A stretch of DNA of 12,117 bases from Microbacteriaceae bacterium. GTDB taxonomy: Bacteria > Actinomycetota > Actinomycetes > Actinomycetales > Microbacteriaceae. Location: assembly GCA_026785785.1 (NCBI GenBank), contig JAJAZI010000116.1, positions 1-12,117 on the forward strand, written 5' to 3'. The position numbers were made by a program, and so were the translations under genes. Of this stretch, positions 1-6,744 are shown piece by piece. The notes below the pieces were generated by a model, which made no database searches, was not told the DNA's origin, and saw nothing but the letters and a program-made list of their open reading frames with translations. The number at the start of each line of letters is the position of its first letter. Position 1 is the first letter of the stretch.

Positions 1-39
1 CTCCTGTCTGGGGCCTTCTCCCTGACAGGAAAAAGCCAT
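1..39 (-). CDS. Mini-ORF 4, open at the window edge
   Basis: Its ATG (39-37) overlaps the TAA of mini-ORF 3 as TAATG. It reads MAFSCQGEGPRQE over 13 codons with no stop before the edge. It runs through the hairpin and the AGGAG motif, so ribosomes translating it would melt that hairpin. It does not look like the N-terminus of actinobacterial IF2, which usually starts near a MAAKPRVHE-type sequence, so it is more likely a leader frame. Where it ends relative to infB cannot be seen. Confidence 0.3.
   Translation of the reverse strand, partial: MAFSCQGEGPRQE
3..29 (-). promoter_or_regulatory. Hairpin overlapping the presumed infB ribosome-binding site
   Basis: On the minus strand CCTGTC (29-24) is the exact reverse complement of GACAGG (8-3). 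Inside this 6-bp stem, after an A/A mismatch, GGG (22-20) can pair with CCC (12-10), leaving a small loop. The right arm runs into the AGGAG Shine-Dalgarno at 5-1, so the folded RNA would hide part of the ribosome-binding site. There is no T-run after it, so it is not an intrinsic terminator. The pairing is visible; the regulatory role is inferred. Confidence 0.45.
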
Positions 40-59
40 TAGTCGAGTACGGGACTCAT
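39..59 (-). CDS. Mini-ORF 3 (6 codons, MSPVLD)
   Basis: Its ATG (59-57) overlaps the TGA of mini-ORF 2 as ATGA. It reads Met-Ser-Pro-Val-Leu-Asp and ends at TAA 41-39. It also begins ATGAG (Met-Ser). It is the third link of the chain; translation is unproven. Confidence 0.3.
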   Translation of the reverse strand: MSPVLD

Positions 60-73
60 TTCGAGCCGCTCAT
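56..73 (-). CDS. Mini-ORF 2 (5 codons, MSGSK)
   Basis: Its ATG (73-71) shares one base with the TAA of mini-ORF 1, again as TAATG. It reads Met-Ser-Gly-Ser-Lys and ends at TGA 58-56. It starts with the same ATGAGC as mini-ORF 1. Translation is unproven. Confidence 0.3.
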   Translation of the reverse strand: MSGSK

Positions 74-87
74 TATTCGTTGCTCAT
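73..87 (-). CDS. Mini-ORF 1 (4 codons, MSNE) coupled to the ylxR stop
   Basis: The ATG (87-85) shares its A with the ylxR TAA (89-87), giving TAATG. The frame reads Met-Ser-Asn-Glu and stops at TAA 75-73. There is no Shine-Dalgarno, so translation would depend on reinitiation by ribosomes finishing ylxR. Any role would be regulatory rather than through the peptide. It could also be chance. Confidence 0.3.
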   Translation of the reverse strand: MSNE

Positions 88-395
88 TAGTTGTTCACTG
101 GGCCGTTCAACCTGTTCTCTAGGGCGCCGTTGCCGGCGCCGATGGCGTGATTGCGAAGTTCCTGTCGGAGTGCGTCCCCGTCGATCGTCACGGCAGGATT
201 CCGAAGCGAGCGGCCGATGGCCTTGCGCGTCAGAGCCGTTTCGAGGCAATCAATGGAGGGATGCACCCAAGCGCCTCGGCCGGGAAGAGTCATGGAGCGA
301 TCCATGACTATCTCGCCGTCATGCACCACCAGCCTCAGAAGGGAGGTCTTGGAGGCCCGCTGACGACAGCCGAGGCAGGTTCTTACATTCTTCAT
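87..395 (-). CDS. ylxR: YlxR/RnpM family RNA-binding protein
   Basis: A small basic protein of 102 aa, normal for the family. The signature is plain: an N-terminal RTCLGCR (5-11), PGRGAW (38-43), then a helix with ALTRKAIGRSLR near 54-65. YlxR folds around this PGRGA loop. In Bacillus it has been renamed RnpM because it binds the RNase P RNA and modulates its activity; it is also described as nucleoid-associated. Start: the ATG at 395 is supported by an in-frame TAA 21 nt upstream and a weak AGGTG just before it. It follows nusA after an unusually long 130-nt spacer and leads into the presumed infB leader, the conserved order. Its stop codon is joined to the first mini-ORF by TAATG. Identification is firm; the actinobacterial role is inferred from Firmicutes. 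Confidence 0.93.
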   Translation of the reverse strand: MKNVRTCLGCRQRASKTSLLRLVVHDGEIVMDRSMTLPGRGAWVHPSIDCLETALTRKAIGRSLRNPAVTIDGDALRQELRNHAIGAGNGALENRLNGPVNN

Positions 396-439
396 GGTAC
401 ACCTGACCCGATTGTTTTACGCCGGGCGCTCGCCGGACC

Positions 440-462
440 CGAGAATGCTATCCGGCTGGATG
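440..462. repeat. 23-bp direct repeat, spacer copy
   Basis: Bases 440-462 are identical to 535-557, offset by 95 bp. The core reads GAATGCTATCCGGCTGGATG on the plus strand. This copy is in the spacer after nusA. It contains the imperfect palindrome ATCCGGCTGGAT and supplies one arm of the stem at 452-478. A 23-base exact match over such a short distance is very unlikely by chance. Confidence 0.9.
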
Positions 463-478
463 CCCGACACCAGTCCGG
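452..478 (-). other. Inverted repeat in the nusA-ylxR spacer
   Basis: CCGG (452-455) pairs with CCGG (475-478), and CTGG (456-459) with CCAG (470-473). T474 is bulged and the loop is 10 nt. This gives an 8-bp GC-rich stem. It is not followed by a T-run, so it is not a standard terminator. It could be an mRNA stabiliser or processing site; its function is unknown. Confidence 0.4.
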
Positions 479-484
479 CCAGCC

Positions 485-500
485 CGACGCTGGCGCGTCG
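485..500 (-). other. Perfect 6-bp hairpin just downstream of nusA
   Basis: CGACGC (485-490) and GCGTCG (495-500) are exact reverse complements around a 4-nt loop, about 27 nt after the nusA stop. It lacks a T-tract and so may be only a weak pause or processing hairpin. Short GC-rich hairpins are common in this base composition. Confidence 0.35.
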
Positions 501-526
501 TTCCGTACCGCGCGCACATCGACAGG

Positions 527-1519
527 CTACGACTCGAGAATGCTATCCGGCTGGATGTCGATGCGCGCGCCGGTCAGCTTGGCGGCAAGGCGGGCGTTCT
601 GACCCTCCTTGCCGATCGCGAGCGAGAGCTGGTAGTCCGGCACGAGGGCGCGAACGGCCTTGGTCGACTCGTCGATCACGAACGAGGAAGTGACCTTCGC
701 CGGCGACAGCGCGTTGGCGACGAAGGTGGCGAGGTTCGGGTGGTAGTCGACGATGTCGATCTTCTCGTTGTTGAGCTCCGCGGTGACGGCGCGCACGCGC
801 TGGCCCATCTCACCGATGCAGGCGCCCTTGGCGTTCACGCCGGGCTCATTCGCCTTGACGGCGATCTTGGTGCGATGGCCGGCCTCGCGGGCGAGTGACA
901 CGATCTCGACGACGCCGCTCGCGATCTCCGGAACCTCCAGGGCGAAGAGCTTGCGGACGAGCGACGGATGCGTGCGCGACACGGTGATCTGGGGGCCCTT
1001 GAGTCCGCGGCCGACCGCAGTGACGTAGACGCGGATGCGGGACCCGTGCTTGTACTCCTCGCCGGGAACCTGCTCCTCGGGGGGAAGGATCGCCTCGATC
1101 GTGCCGAGGTCGACGTGGATCATCCGCGGGTTCGGTCCCTGCTGGATGACGCCGGCGACGATGTCGCCCTCGCGGCCCTTGAATTCGCCGAGCACGTGTT
1201 CATCGGCGATGTCCCGCAGCCGCTGGTTGATGACCTGCTTCGCGGCGAACGCCGCGATGCGGCCGAAGTCGCTGGGGCTGTCGACCGCTTCGCCGACGAC
1301 GAGGCCGTCCTCGTCGTACTCGGTCACGAACACGGAGACGTGGCCGGTCTTTCGGTCGAGGTGTACGCGGGCCGGGATGGCGCCGTCCACGGGCTCCGCG
1401 GCATCCGTGTGCTTGAGGTAGGCAGTCAGGATCGCTTGCTCGATGATGGCGACCAACTCCTCGAACGGAATTTCGCGCTCGCGCTCAAGGAGCCGCAGCA
1501 CGCTCAGATCGATGTCCAC
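527..1519 (-). CDS. nusA: Transcription termination/antitermination factor NusA
   Basis: NusA binds RNA polymerase and nascent RNA in the cytoplasm and tunes pausing, intrinsic termination and antitermination, including on rRNA operons. The 330-aa protein shows an N-terminal polymerase-binding domain (about 1-105), an S1 domain (about 112-182, ending [11 protein letters not shown]), KH1 (about 185-275, with [11 protein letters not shown] at 232-242 and KIDIVDYH at 253-260) and KH2 (about 280-327, with [17 protein letters not shown]). It ends soon after KH2 and lacks the acidic C-terminal repeats of the longer proteobacterial forms, as is normal for actinobacteria. The GTG start at 1519 has a strong GGAGG at 1531-1527, 7 nt upstream. 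rimP, usually the gene before nusA, is absent here: a TPR-like gene of the MoxR cluster ends 93 nt upstream. Its last codons form one copy of a 23-bp direct repeat. Confidence 0.97.
   Translation of the reverse strand: MDIDLSVLRLLEREREIPFEELVAIIEQAILTAYLKHTDAAEPVDGAIPARVHLDRKTGHVSVFVTEYDEDGLVVGEAVDSPSDFGRIAAFAAKQVINQRLRDIADEHVLGEFKGREGDIVAGVIQQGPNPRMIHVDLGTIEAILPPEEQVPGEEYKHGSRIRVYVTAVGRGLKGPQITVSRTHPSLVRKLFALEVPEIASGVVEIVSLAREAGHRTKIAVKANEPGVNAKGACIGEMGQRVRAVTAELNNEKIDIVDYHPNLATFVANALSPAKVTSSFVIDESTKAVRALVPDYQLSLAIGKEGQNARLAAKLTGARIDIQPDSILES
535..557. repeat. 23-bp direct repeat, nusA 3'-end copy
   Basis: This is the partner of the copy at 440-462. Here it forms the last codons of nusA before the terminal Glu-Ser-stop and encodes IQPDSILE on the minus strand. 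The offset of 95 is not a multiple of three, so the two copies are read in different frames relative to nusA. Confidence 0.9.
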
Positions 1520-1549
1520 TGAGGGGCCTCCACTATTCAGATAGGAACT

Positions 1550-1570
1550 CCCGGACAGAACGTGCCCGGG
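1550..1570 (-). promoter_or_regulatory. Stem-loop in the nusA leader
   Basis: In the 93-nt gap between the TPR-like gene and nusA, the minus strand can form an 8-bp stem. 1570-1563 pairs with 1557-1550, including one G-U pair, around a 5-nt loop CGTTC. No T-run follows, so it is not a typical terminator. It ends 30 nt before the nusA start and could be a leader structure or a weak terminator of the upstream cluster. No convincing promoter was found here, although TTGACT (1578-1573) resembles a -35 box without a matching -10. Confidence 0.35.
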
Positions 1571-1612
1571 GAAGTCAACACCTAAGTTACCAGTGGATTC
1601 CGTCCCGCCGCG

Positions 1613-2332
1613 CTACCAGGGTCGGTCCGTGAAGGCGCCACCCGAGTCTTCGCCGCGGTTCTGCGTCTCGCGCTCAGCCTTCTCCCCCGCCGCGTCGTCG
1701 TTTTGCTCGCGCAGCTGCTCGAGCTGGTCCTGTTCGGTGCCGGACGCGTCGTCCTCGCCGTCGCCGGTCCTCGGCGGCGCGGTGAGGCCGGATTTGGCGT
1801 CGAGGCGATCGCTCGCGTCCGACAACTCCTGTCCGGGGTCGCGTCCCTCCTGGTTGTTCTGCGGCGCGTTGGGGGGCTCGCATTCGGGTCCGGCCGCCTC
1901 GATCACGGCCTTCGCGGTGGCGTACAGGCGGGCGGCTCCGGCGAGCTGTCCCTGCGACGCGTAGCTGTCGCCGAGCAGCTCCCAGCTGAGCGACAGGTTG
2001 ACGGCGACGTCGCATTTCTTCGCGGTCGGCGCCTGCGCGAAGGCCCGCTCGAGGTCGGCGATCGCGGGAATGGTGTCGCCGGCTGCGGCCCTCGCCGTCC
2101 CCCGGTCGAAGTGGGCGATCCACGGTTCGAACGCGTTCCAGTCGAAGAGCGGGCCGAGCTGCTCCGCACTCGCGGCGTAGCTGCCGCGCTCGTAGCCCTC
2201 GAGCGCGGGGCCGGCCGTGCCCTGAAGGCCGAAGAGCTTTCCGGCGAGCATGAGCGCGGCGATCGCAAACGGCACCGACCCGAGCAGCAGGATCCAGCGC
2301 AGGCGGCGGAGCTTCGGGTCGGGCACGGTCAC
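1613..2332 (-). CDS. TPR-like membrane protein with acidic C-terminal tail (BatC-like position)
   Basis: A 239-aa protein of unknown exact function. A basic N-terminus (KLRRLRW) precedes one membrane helix (about 13-36). A helical region with TPR-like alternation follows (about 43-147; for example HFDRGTARAAAGDTIPAIADLERAF, seen at 75-99). The tail from about 155 is rich in D, E, N, Q and G and probably disordered. Two cysteines (107, 151) flank the end of the helical part and might pair. By the positive-inside rule the bulk would lie outside the cytoplasmic membrane. The GTG start (2332-2330) overlaps the stop of the preceding VWA gene as GTGA, with GGAGG just upstream, so translation is coupled. 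A TPR protein after two VWA proteins matches the layout of Bat operons, where BatC is the TPR member; that equivalence is by position and architecture, not demonstrated homology. Confidence 0.8.
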   Translation of the reverse strand: MTVPDPKLRRLRWILLLGSVPFAIAALMLAGKLFGLQGTAGPALEGYERGSYAASAEQLGPLFDWNAFEPWIAHFDRGTARAAAGDTIPAIADLERAFAQAPTAKKCDVAVNLSLSWELLGDSYASQGQLAGAARLYATAKAVIEAAGPECEPPNAPQNNQEGRDPGQELSDASDRLDAKSGLTAPPRTGDGEDDASGTEQDQLEQLREQNDDAAGEKAERETQNRGEDSGGAFTDRPW

Positions 2333-3384
2333 GAGCGTGCCTCCGTCGACTGACGAGAGTTGCCGGGCCGGGGGCGCGCGCGCGCAAGCGCGAGGCCGGT
2401 GACGGCGAGCTCTCCGAGCGCGAGCAGCGCGAGAGGGATCGCGAGAATCCAGTAGAACTCGACGGGACCGTCGAGACTGCCGGCCCCGACCGATGTTGCC
2501 CCGATGTCGAGGCCGCCCGCGAACTCCTGCGCGGCGCCGTCGTCGGTGTGCCGGAAGTCGACGCCGAGCTCACCGGCGATGACCGCGAGGTTCGTCCTGT
2601 CCAGCACGGATACCGCGTCGGCGCCGGTGGTCGGATCCTGAATGTAGGGTACCTCGGCGGGGTCGTCATCGGCCGGGTAGCCGTCGAACACGCGCATCCG
2701 CCCGCCCTCCTGGGTTCCGTAGCCGATCACGCCTCCGCCCGCGACGAGCTCGGCGATGGCGCCGAACGAGCCGGGCGCCTCTGCCCGGGTCTGCTCGCCG
2801 TCGCCGAGGTAGAACAGCACCCGGGAACGTTCCGGATGCGCGGCACGCGCCGTCGCGAGCAGCTCGGCGACAAATTCGACGGGCGCGTCGATGCCGCTCC
2901 CGCGCGAGTAGTAGGTGATCTCTGCGGTCAGTGCCGAGGTCGCCGATGCGAGCGCCGCCGCATCTGTCGTGAGCGGCACGCGCTGCACCGAGGTCGCGTC
3001 GAACGTCGTGAGCGAGAATTGTGCCCCGACCAGCTGCTCGGACATCGCGGTGATGTCCGCCTTCACCGCGTCGAGCCGGGTGGCAGGCACGTCGCCGCCC
3101 AGCGCTGCCGTGGCGTCGTCGGCGTCCTCGGCGGCCATGCTGCTCGTGGTGTCGACGACGAAGTACACCTCCAGTCCGCCCGACGCGACTGGCCCCCGGG
3201 CCTCGCCGGCGATCGACGGGCGCAGGGAGATCACGACCAGCAGTGCCACCATGACCAGCCGCAGCGCCCAGCCGAGGCGCTCCCCGGACCGCCGGGCCCG
3301 CGCGAGACGCCAGAGCACGGCGCCGCCGAGGACGGCGCCGAGCACAGCGATGACCGGCACCGGCAGCATGGGGATGAGGGTCAT
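2329..3384 (-). CDS. Membrane-anchored von Willebrand A domain protein, variant MIDAS (second VWA)
   Basis: The 351-aa protein has two N-terminal membrane helices (about 8-28 and 39-55), a VWA domain (about 70-275) and a C-terminal helix (about 310-335), like BatA/BatB proteins. The VWA domain would sit outside the membrane. The metal site reads D78-T-T80-S-S82, a D-x-T-x-S variant of canonical DxSxS. A threonine follows at VPLTTD (139/140) and an aspartate at LGDGEQ (D195), so divalent metal binding is plausible. The ATG (3384-3382) overlaps the upstream VWA gene stop as ATGA with a good GGAGG. VWA proteins of this type act with MoxR ATPases in assembling or activating envelope or metal-containing complexes. 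The client is unknown. Confidence 0.88.
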   Translation of the reverse strand: MTLIPMLPVPVIAVLGAVLGGAVLWRLARARRSGERLGWALRLVMVALLVVISLRPSIAGEARGPVASGGLEVYFVVDTTSSMAAEDADDATAALGGDVPATRLDAVKADITAMSEQLVGAQFSLTTFDATSVQRVPLTTDAAALASATSALTAEITYYSRGSGIDAPVEFVAELLATARAAHPERSRVLFYLGDGEQTRAEAPGSFGAIAELVAGGGVIGYGTQEGGRMRVFDGYPADDDPAEVPYIQDPTTGADAVSVLDRTNLAVIAGELGVDFRHTDDGAAQEFAGGLDIGATSVGAGSLDGPVEFYWILAIPLALLALGELAVTGLALARARPRPGNSRQSTEARS

Positions 3385-4367
3385 CGCTGCAACCTCCAGG
3401 CGAGGGCGATGAGGCCGGCGAGTCCGAGGAAGGCGAACACGACCGGGATCACAGGCTGGTCGGCCTTCACGAGCTGCGGTGCCCCGCGGGAGATGGTGGC
3501 CTGCTCGGCGTCGATCTGCTCGACGATCGAGTCGATCGCGCGCGGGTCGTCGATGCCGAAGTAGGAGCCACCGGTGTCTTCGACGACGCCCTGGAACTCG
3601 GCGGCGAAGCGGGCCAGGTACTCCCTGGCGCTCGAATCGCCGGGGTTGATGCCGTAGACGCGAATGCCGGCCTCGATCGCGAGCTCCCCCGCCTCGGGCA
3701 GGGTGAAGATCGATTCACCGACCGCGAGATTGTCGGTCGCGAGGATGATCGACCTCGAGCGGTCGTCCTCGGGGGTATCGAAGCGCAGCGAGCAGGCCGC
3801 GAGCCCGTCTCCGATGAGCGACGAGCCGTCGCCGAAGAAGGTGCCGTCGAAGTAGGCGATGTCCTCGTTCAGAAACTGCCCGGTGATCGTGGCGAATTGC
3901 TCGCGGATGTAGCCGTAGTCCGAGGTGAGCGGGAAGTAGGTGACCGCGGACGCGTTGAACACGACGAGGCTCACGCGCTCCCCCTCGAACCCGTCGACGA
4001 GCCCGCCGAATACCTCGACGAGCTCGGTGTCGTACTCGACCATCGACCCGGACACGTCGAGGCACAGCACGATGTCGCGATTGCTGAGCTGCGGGTAGAC
4101 GATGCTCGTCGCGACGGGACGCGACGCGAGAGCCACCCCCGCGACGAGCACGAGCGCGGCGAGTCCGGCGAACGCGATCAGCAGCGCCCGGTAGCGAGCC
4201 AGGGCGGTGCGGTAGCCCGGCAGCGCGGTCAGGCGATCCGAGTGGGCGATCGCGCGGCCCTCCAGCGCACGACGGCGGCCCCGCCGGTAGACGAGCACGG
4301 CAACAGCGGCCGTGACCGCCGCGAGCGGCGCCCAGAGCATCGGCATCCACCAGTAGATCAGCTCCAC
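3381..4367 (-). CDS. Membrane-anchored von Willebrand A domain protein, canonical MIDAS (first VWA)
   Basis: The protein is 328 aa from the GTG chosen at 4367. It has a helix at about 9-27, a second at about 62-82, a VWA domain at about 95-295 and a C-terminal helix at about 305-325 ending in a short basic tail. The metal site is complete: D104-V-S106-G-S108, T148 (PLTSD) and D212 (ATDN). The reading frame is open much further upstream, but translation before 4367 is arginine-rich and overlaps the small membrane gene, so it is a shadow. The GTG gives a 10-nt overlap with that gene's stop. An ATG pair at residues 8 and 10 is an alternative start inside the first helix. It is the BatA-like partner of the next gene. 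The pairing of one canonical and one variant VWA protein suggests they work together with the MoxR ATPase. Confidence 0.87.
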   Translation of the reverse strand: MELIYWWMPMLWAPLAAVTAAVAVLVYRRGRRRALEGRAIAHSDRLTALPGYRTALARYRALLIAFAGLAALVLVAGVALASRPVATSIVYPQLSNRDIVLCLDVSGSMVEYDTELVEVFGGLVDGFEGERVSLVVFNASAVTYFPLTSDYGYIREQFATITGQFLNEDIAYFDGTFFGDGSSLIGDGLAACSLRFDTPEDDRSRSIILATDNLAVGESIFTLPEAGELAIEAGIRVYGINPGDSSAREYLARFAAEFQGVVEDTGGSYFGIDDPRAIDSIVEQIDAEQATISRGAPQLVKADQPVIPVVFAFLGLAGLIALAWRLQR

Positions 4368-4831
4368 GAGTGCACCATCCGTCGGGCGACCTCGGCCGCG
4401 TCCTGCACGCTGCCACGCTCGACCGCCTCGAATTCGCCCGGGTACAGCTTCGCGACCGCGTCGCTGAGCGGGGTGTTGCGGGCCTCGCGCAGGTCGGCGA
4501 GCGTCATGTGCGGGGCGCGGATGCCGCTCGACTCGTACGCGAACAGTCGCAGTAGCAGGCTCAGGCGCTGATGCGCCGCGCGCAGACTGAGCTCCCCGCT
4601 GCGGTGCGCGGCCTCGACCTCGGAGATGAGCACCTCGTACTTTCCGCGCAGGGCCGGCACGTCGACCGGCATCCAGCTCACATCGACCTCCGGTTCCTCG
4701 ACGCGGGCCTGGCGGGTGAGCAGCGGCACGACGACGTAGAACGCCGCGAGGGCGAACAGGATCACGATCGCGAGCGCCGCCCACAGCGGCGAATACGCCA
4801 CGGGCGGGAAGAAGCCGTTACCGCCGGGCAT
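4358..4831 (-). CDS. Small single-pass membrane protein of the MoxR/VWA cluster
   Basis: A 157-aa protein not recognised as a named family. One membrane helix (about 16-37) follows a short extracytoplasmic-looking N-terminus. The rest is helical and soluble, with LRGKYEVLISEVEAAHRSGE and LSLRAAHQRLSLLLRLFAYE near 61-100 and a PHMTLADLREA motif near 107-117. In proteobacterial MoxR-DUF58-VWA operons the slot between DUF58 and the first VWA gene is held by a DUF4381 protein, also a small single-pass protein. This is a possible counterpart by position only. The ATG at 4831 overlaps the DUF58 stop by 14 nt, and GAGGGG lies just upstream. Its own stop overlaps the first VWA gene start, so all three are translationally coupled. 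Confidence 0.82.
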   Translation of the reverse strand: MPGGNGFFPPVAYSPLWAALAIVILFALAAFYVVVPLLTRQARVEEPEVDVSWMPVDVPALRGKYEVLISEVEAAHRSGELSLRAAHQRLSLLLRLFAYESSGIRAPHMTLADLREARNTPLSDAVAKLYPGEFEAVERGSVQDAAEVARRMVHSWS

Positions 4832-5705
4832 GCCGGTGCCCCTCGAGCAGGCGGAACAGACCCGGGATGACGTCGGCCTCGGCCTCGACCCGACTGCGGC
4901 TGATCGCGAGCGAGTCGAACAGCTCGTCGGCGGCGGCCGTCCTGGCCAGCGCCGCCGCGGAGAACTCGGCGCGCAGGTGCTGCTGGGAGCGCACGGCCCT
5001 CGGCAGCTCGGCCCCGTCGGCGACGTCGTACATGTCGCCGGCCGTCCAGTCGGCGCTCGTGGGGTCGGCGTCGCCGACGGTGAGCCAGAGGATCTCGTGC
5101 TGCACGGAGAGGCGGCGCAGAAGCCGCTGCTGCACCTGGTCGATCACCCGGTCGTCGGCGATGACGACGAGGATCATCCGGCGCCGGAAGCTCTTGGCGA
5201 TGTACGACAGCTGCGTGCTCAGGTCGCTGCGGCCCGAGCCGAGCGTCGTGCGGGACGCCATCAGCTGCAGCAGACGCTCGAGGTGCGCGTCGGTCGACTC
5301 GGGGCGGCGGTACTCGGTGTGCTCCGCGTTTCCCGCGAGGATCGCGACAAGGTCGCCGTGCCGGGCAGCGAGGTAGCCGACGACTCCGGCTGCGAGGATC
5401 GCGATGTCGATCTTTTGCTCGCCGCTCGCGGCCACCGCCGCCATGTCGCGTCCGGTGTCGGCGACGAGGAGCACGGTGTGCTTGCGCGAGGCGATGTACC
5501 GCCTGGTCATCGGCGTGCCCATACGGGCCGTCGCCTTCCAGTCGATGTCCTTCACCTCGTCACCGGGAACATAGTGGCGCAGGTCGTCGAACTCGATGCT
5601 GCGCCCGTGGAACACCGAGGTGTACTCGCCCTCGAGCATCCCCCGCACCTTGCGGTGGGCGTGGATCGACAGTCGTGTCTTGACCTTGCGCAGCAGACTC
5701 GTCAT
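4818..5705 (-). CDS. DUF58 domain protein
   Basis: A 295-aa protein with the clear DUF58 core: GEYTSVFHGRSIEFDDLR (26-43), then HYVPGDEVKDIDWKATAR (44-61) and a TRRYIASRKHTVLLVADTGR segment. Like others it resembles a degenerate VWA domain: D83-T-G-R-D87 stands where the metal site would be, without the serines. It lacks the two N-terminal membrane helices found in many longer DUF58 proteins, so it is probably cytoplasmic or peripheral. DUF58 genes nearly always follow moxR; here the gap is 11 nt. Its stop is overlapped by the small membrane gene. A likely role is adaptor between the ATPase and the VWA proteins or their client; this is inferred from context. Confidence 0.93.
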   Translation of the reverse strand: MTSLLRKVKTRLSIHAHRKVRGMLEGEYTSVFHGRSIEFDDLRHYVPGDEVKDIDWKATARMGTPMTRRYIASRKHTVLLVADTGRDMAAVAASGEQKIDIAILAAGVVGYLAARHGDLVAILAGNAEHTEYRRPESTDAHLERLLQLMASRTTLGSGRSDLSTQLSYIAKSFRRRMILVVIADDRVIDQVQQRLLRRLSVQHEILWLTVGDADPTSADWTAGDMYDVADGAELPRAVRSQQHLRAEFSAAALARTAAADELFDSLAISRSRVEAEADVIPGLFRLLEGHRHARR

Positions 5706-5716
5706 GGTCGCTCGGG

Positions 5717-6718
<1,002 letters not shown>

Positions 6719-6744
6719 GTTCTCTTTCTTCGGCGAGTCGTCGG

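Larger units (their letters stand above)
1..86 (-). promoter_or_regulatory. Leader between ylxR and the presumed infB gene
   Basis: These 86 bases follow the ylxR stop and run to the window edge. They are visibly poorer in G+C than the surrounding genes. On the minus strand they hold a chain of stop/start overlaps forming tiny reading frames (listed separately), then a hairpin, and they end with AGGAG at 5-1. AGGAG is a good Shine-Dalgarno for a start codon a few bases beyond the edge. In bacteria the gene after nusA-ylxR is normally infB (initiation factor IF2), so this is read as the infB leader. That identity is inferred from gene order because no infB codons are visible. Confidence 0.6.
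396..526. other. nusA-ylxR spacer with inverted repeats
   Basis: This spacer has no convincing gene. On the minus strand it contains two inverted repeats and a 23-bp copy of the end of nusA. The copy lies in a frame that encodes IQPDSIL and closes at a TAA 21 nt before ylxR. That frame is open back past the nusA stop, but its codon content is poor and it has no recognisable start, so it is not called as a gene. No clear promoter or intrinsic terminator is seen. Confidence 0.6.

Noticed and set aside
1674..2669. Long minus-strand frame overlapping the TPR-like and second VWA genes
   Set aside because: It is very rich in Arg and Pro, a typical shadow, and conflicts with two well-supported overlapping genes.
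4368..4784. N-terminal extension of the first VWA protein to 4784
   Set aside because: The extra residues are Arg/Gly/Ala-rich, have no motif and overlap the small membrane gene. The GTG at 4367 gives a normal protein starting at its first membrane helix.
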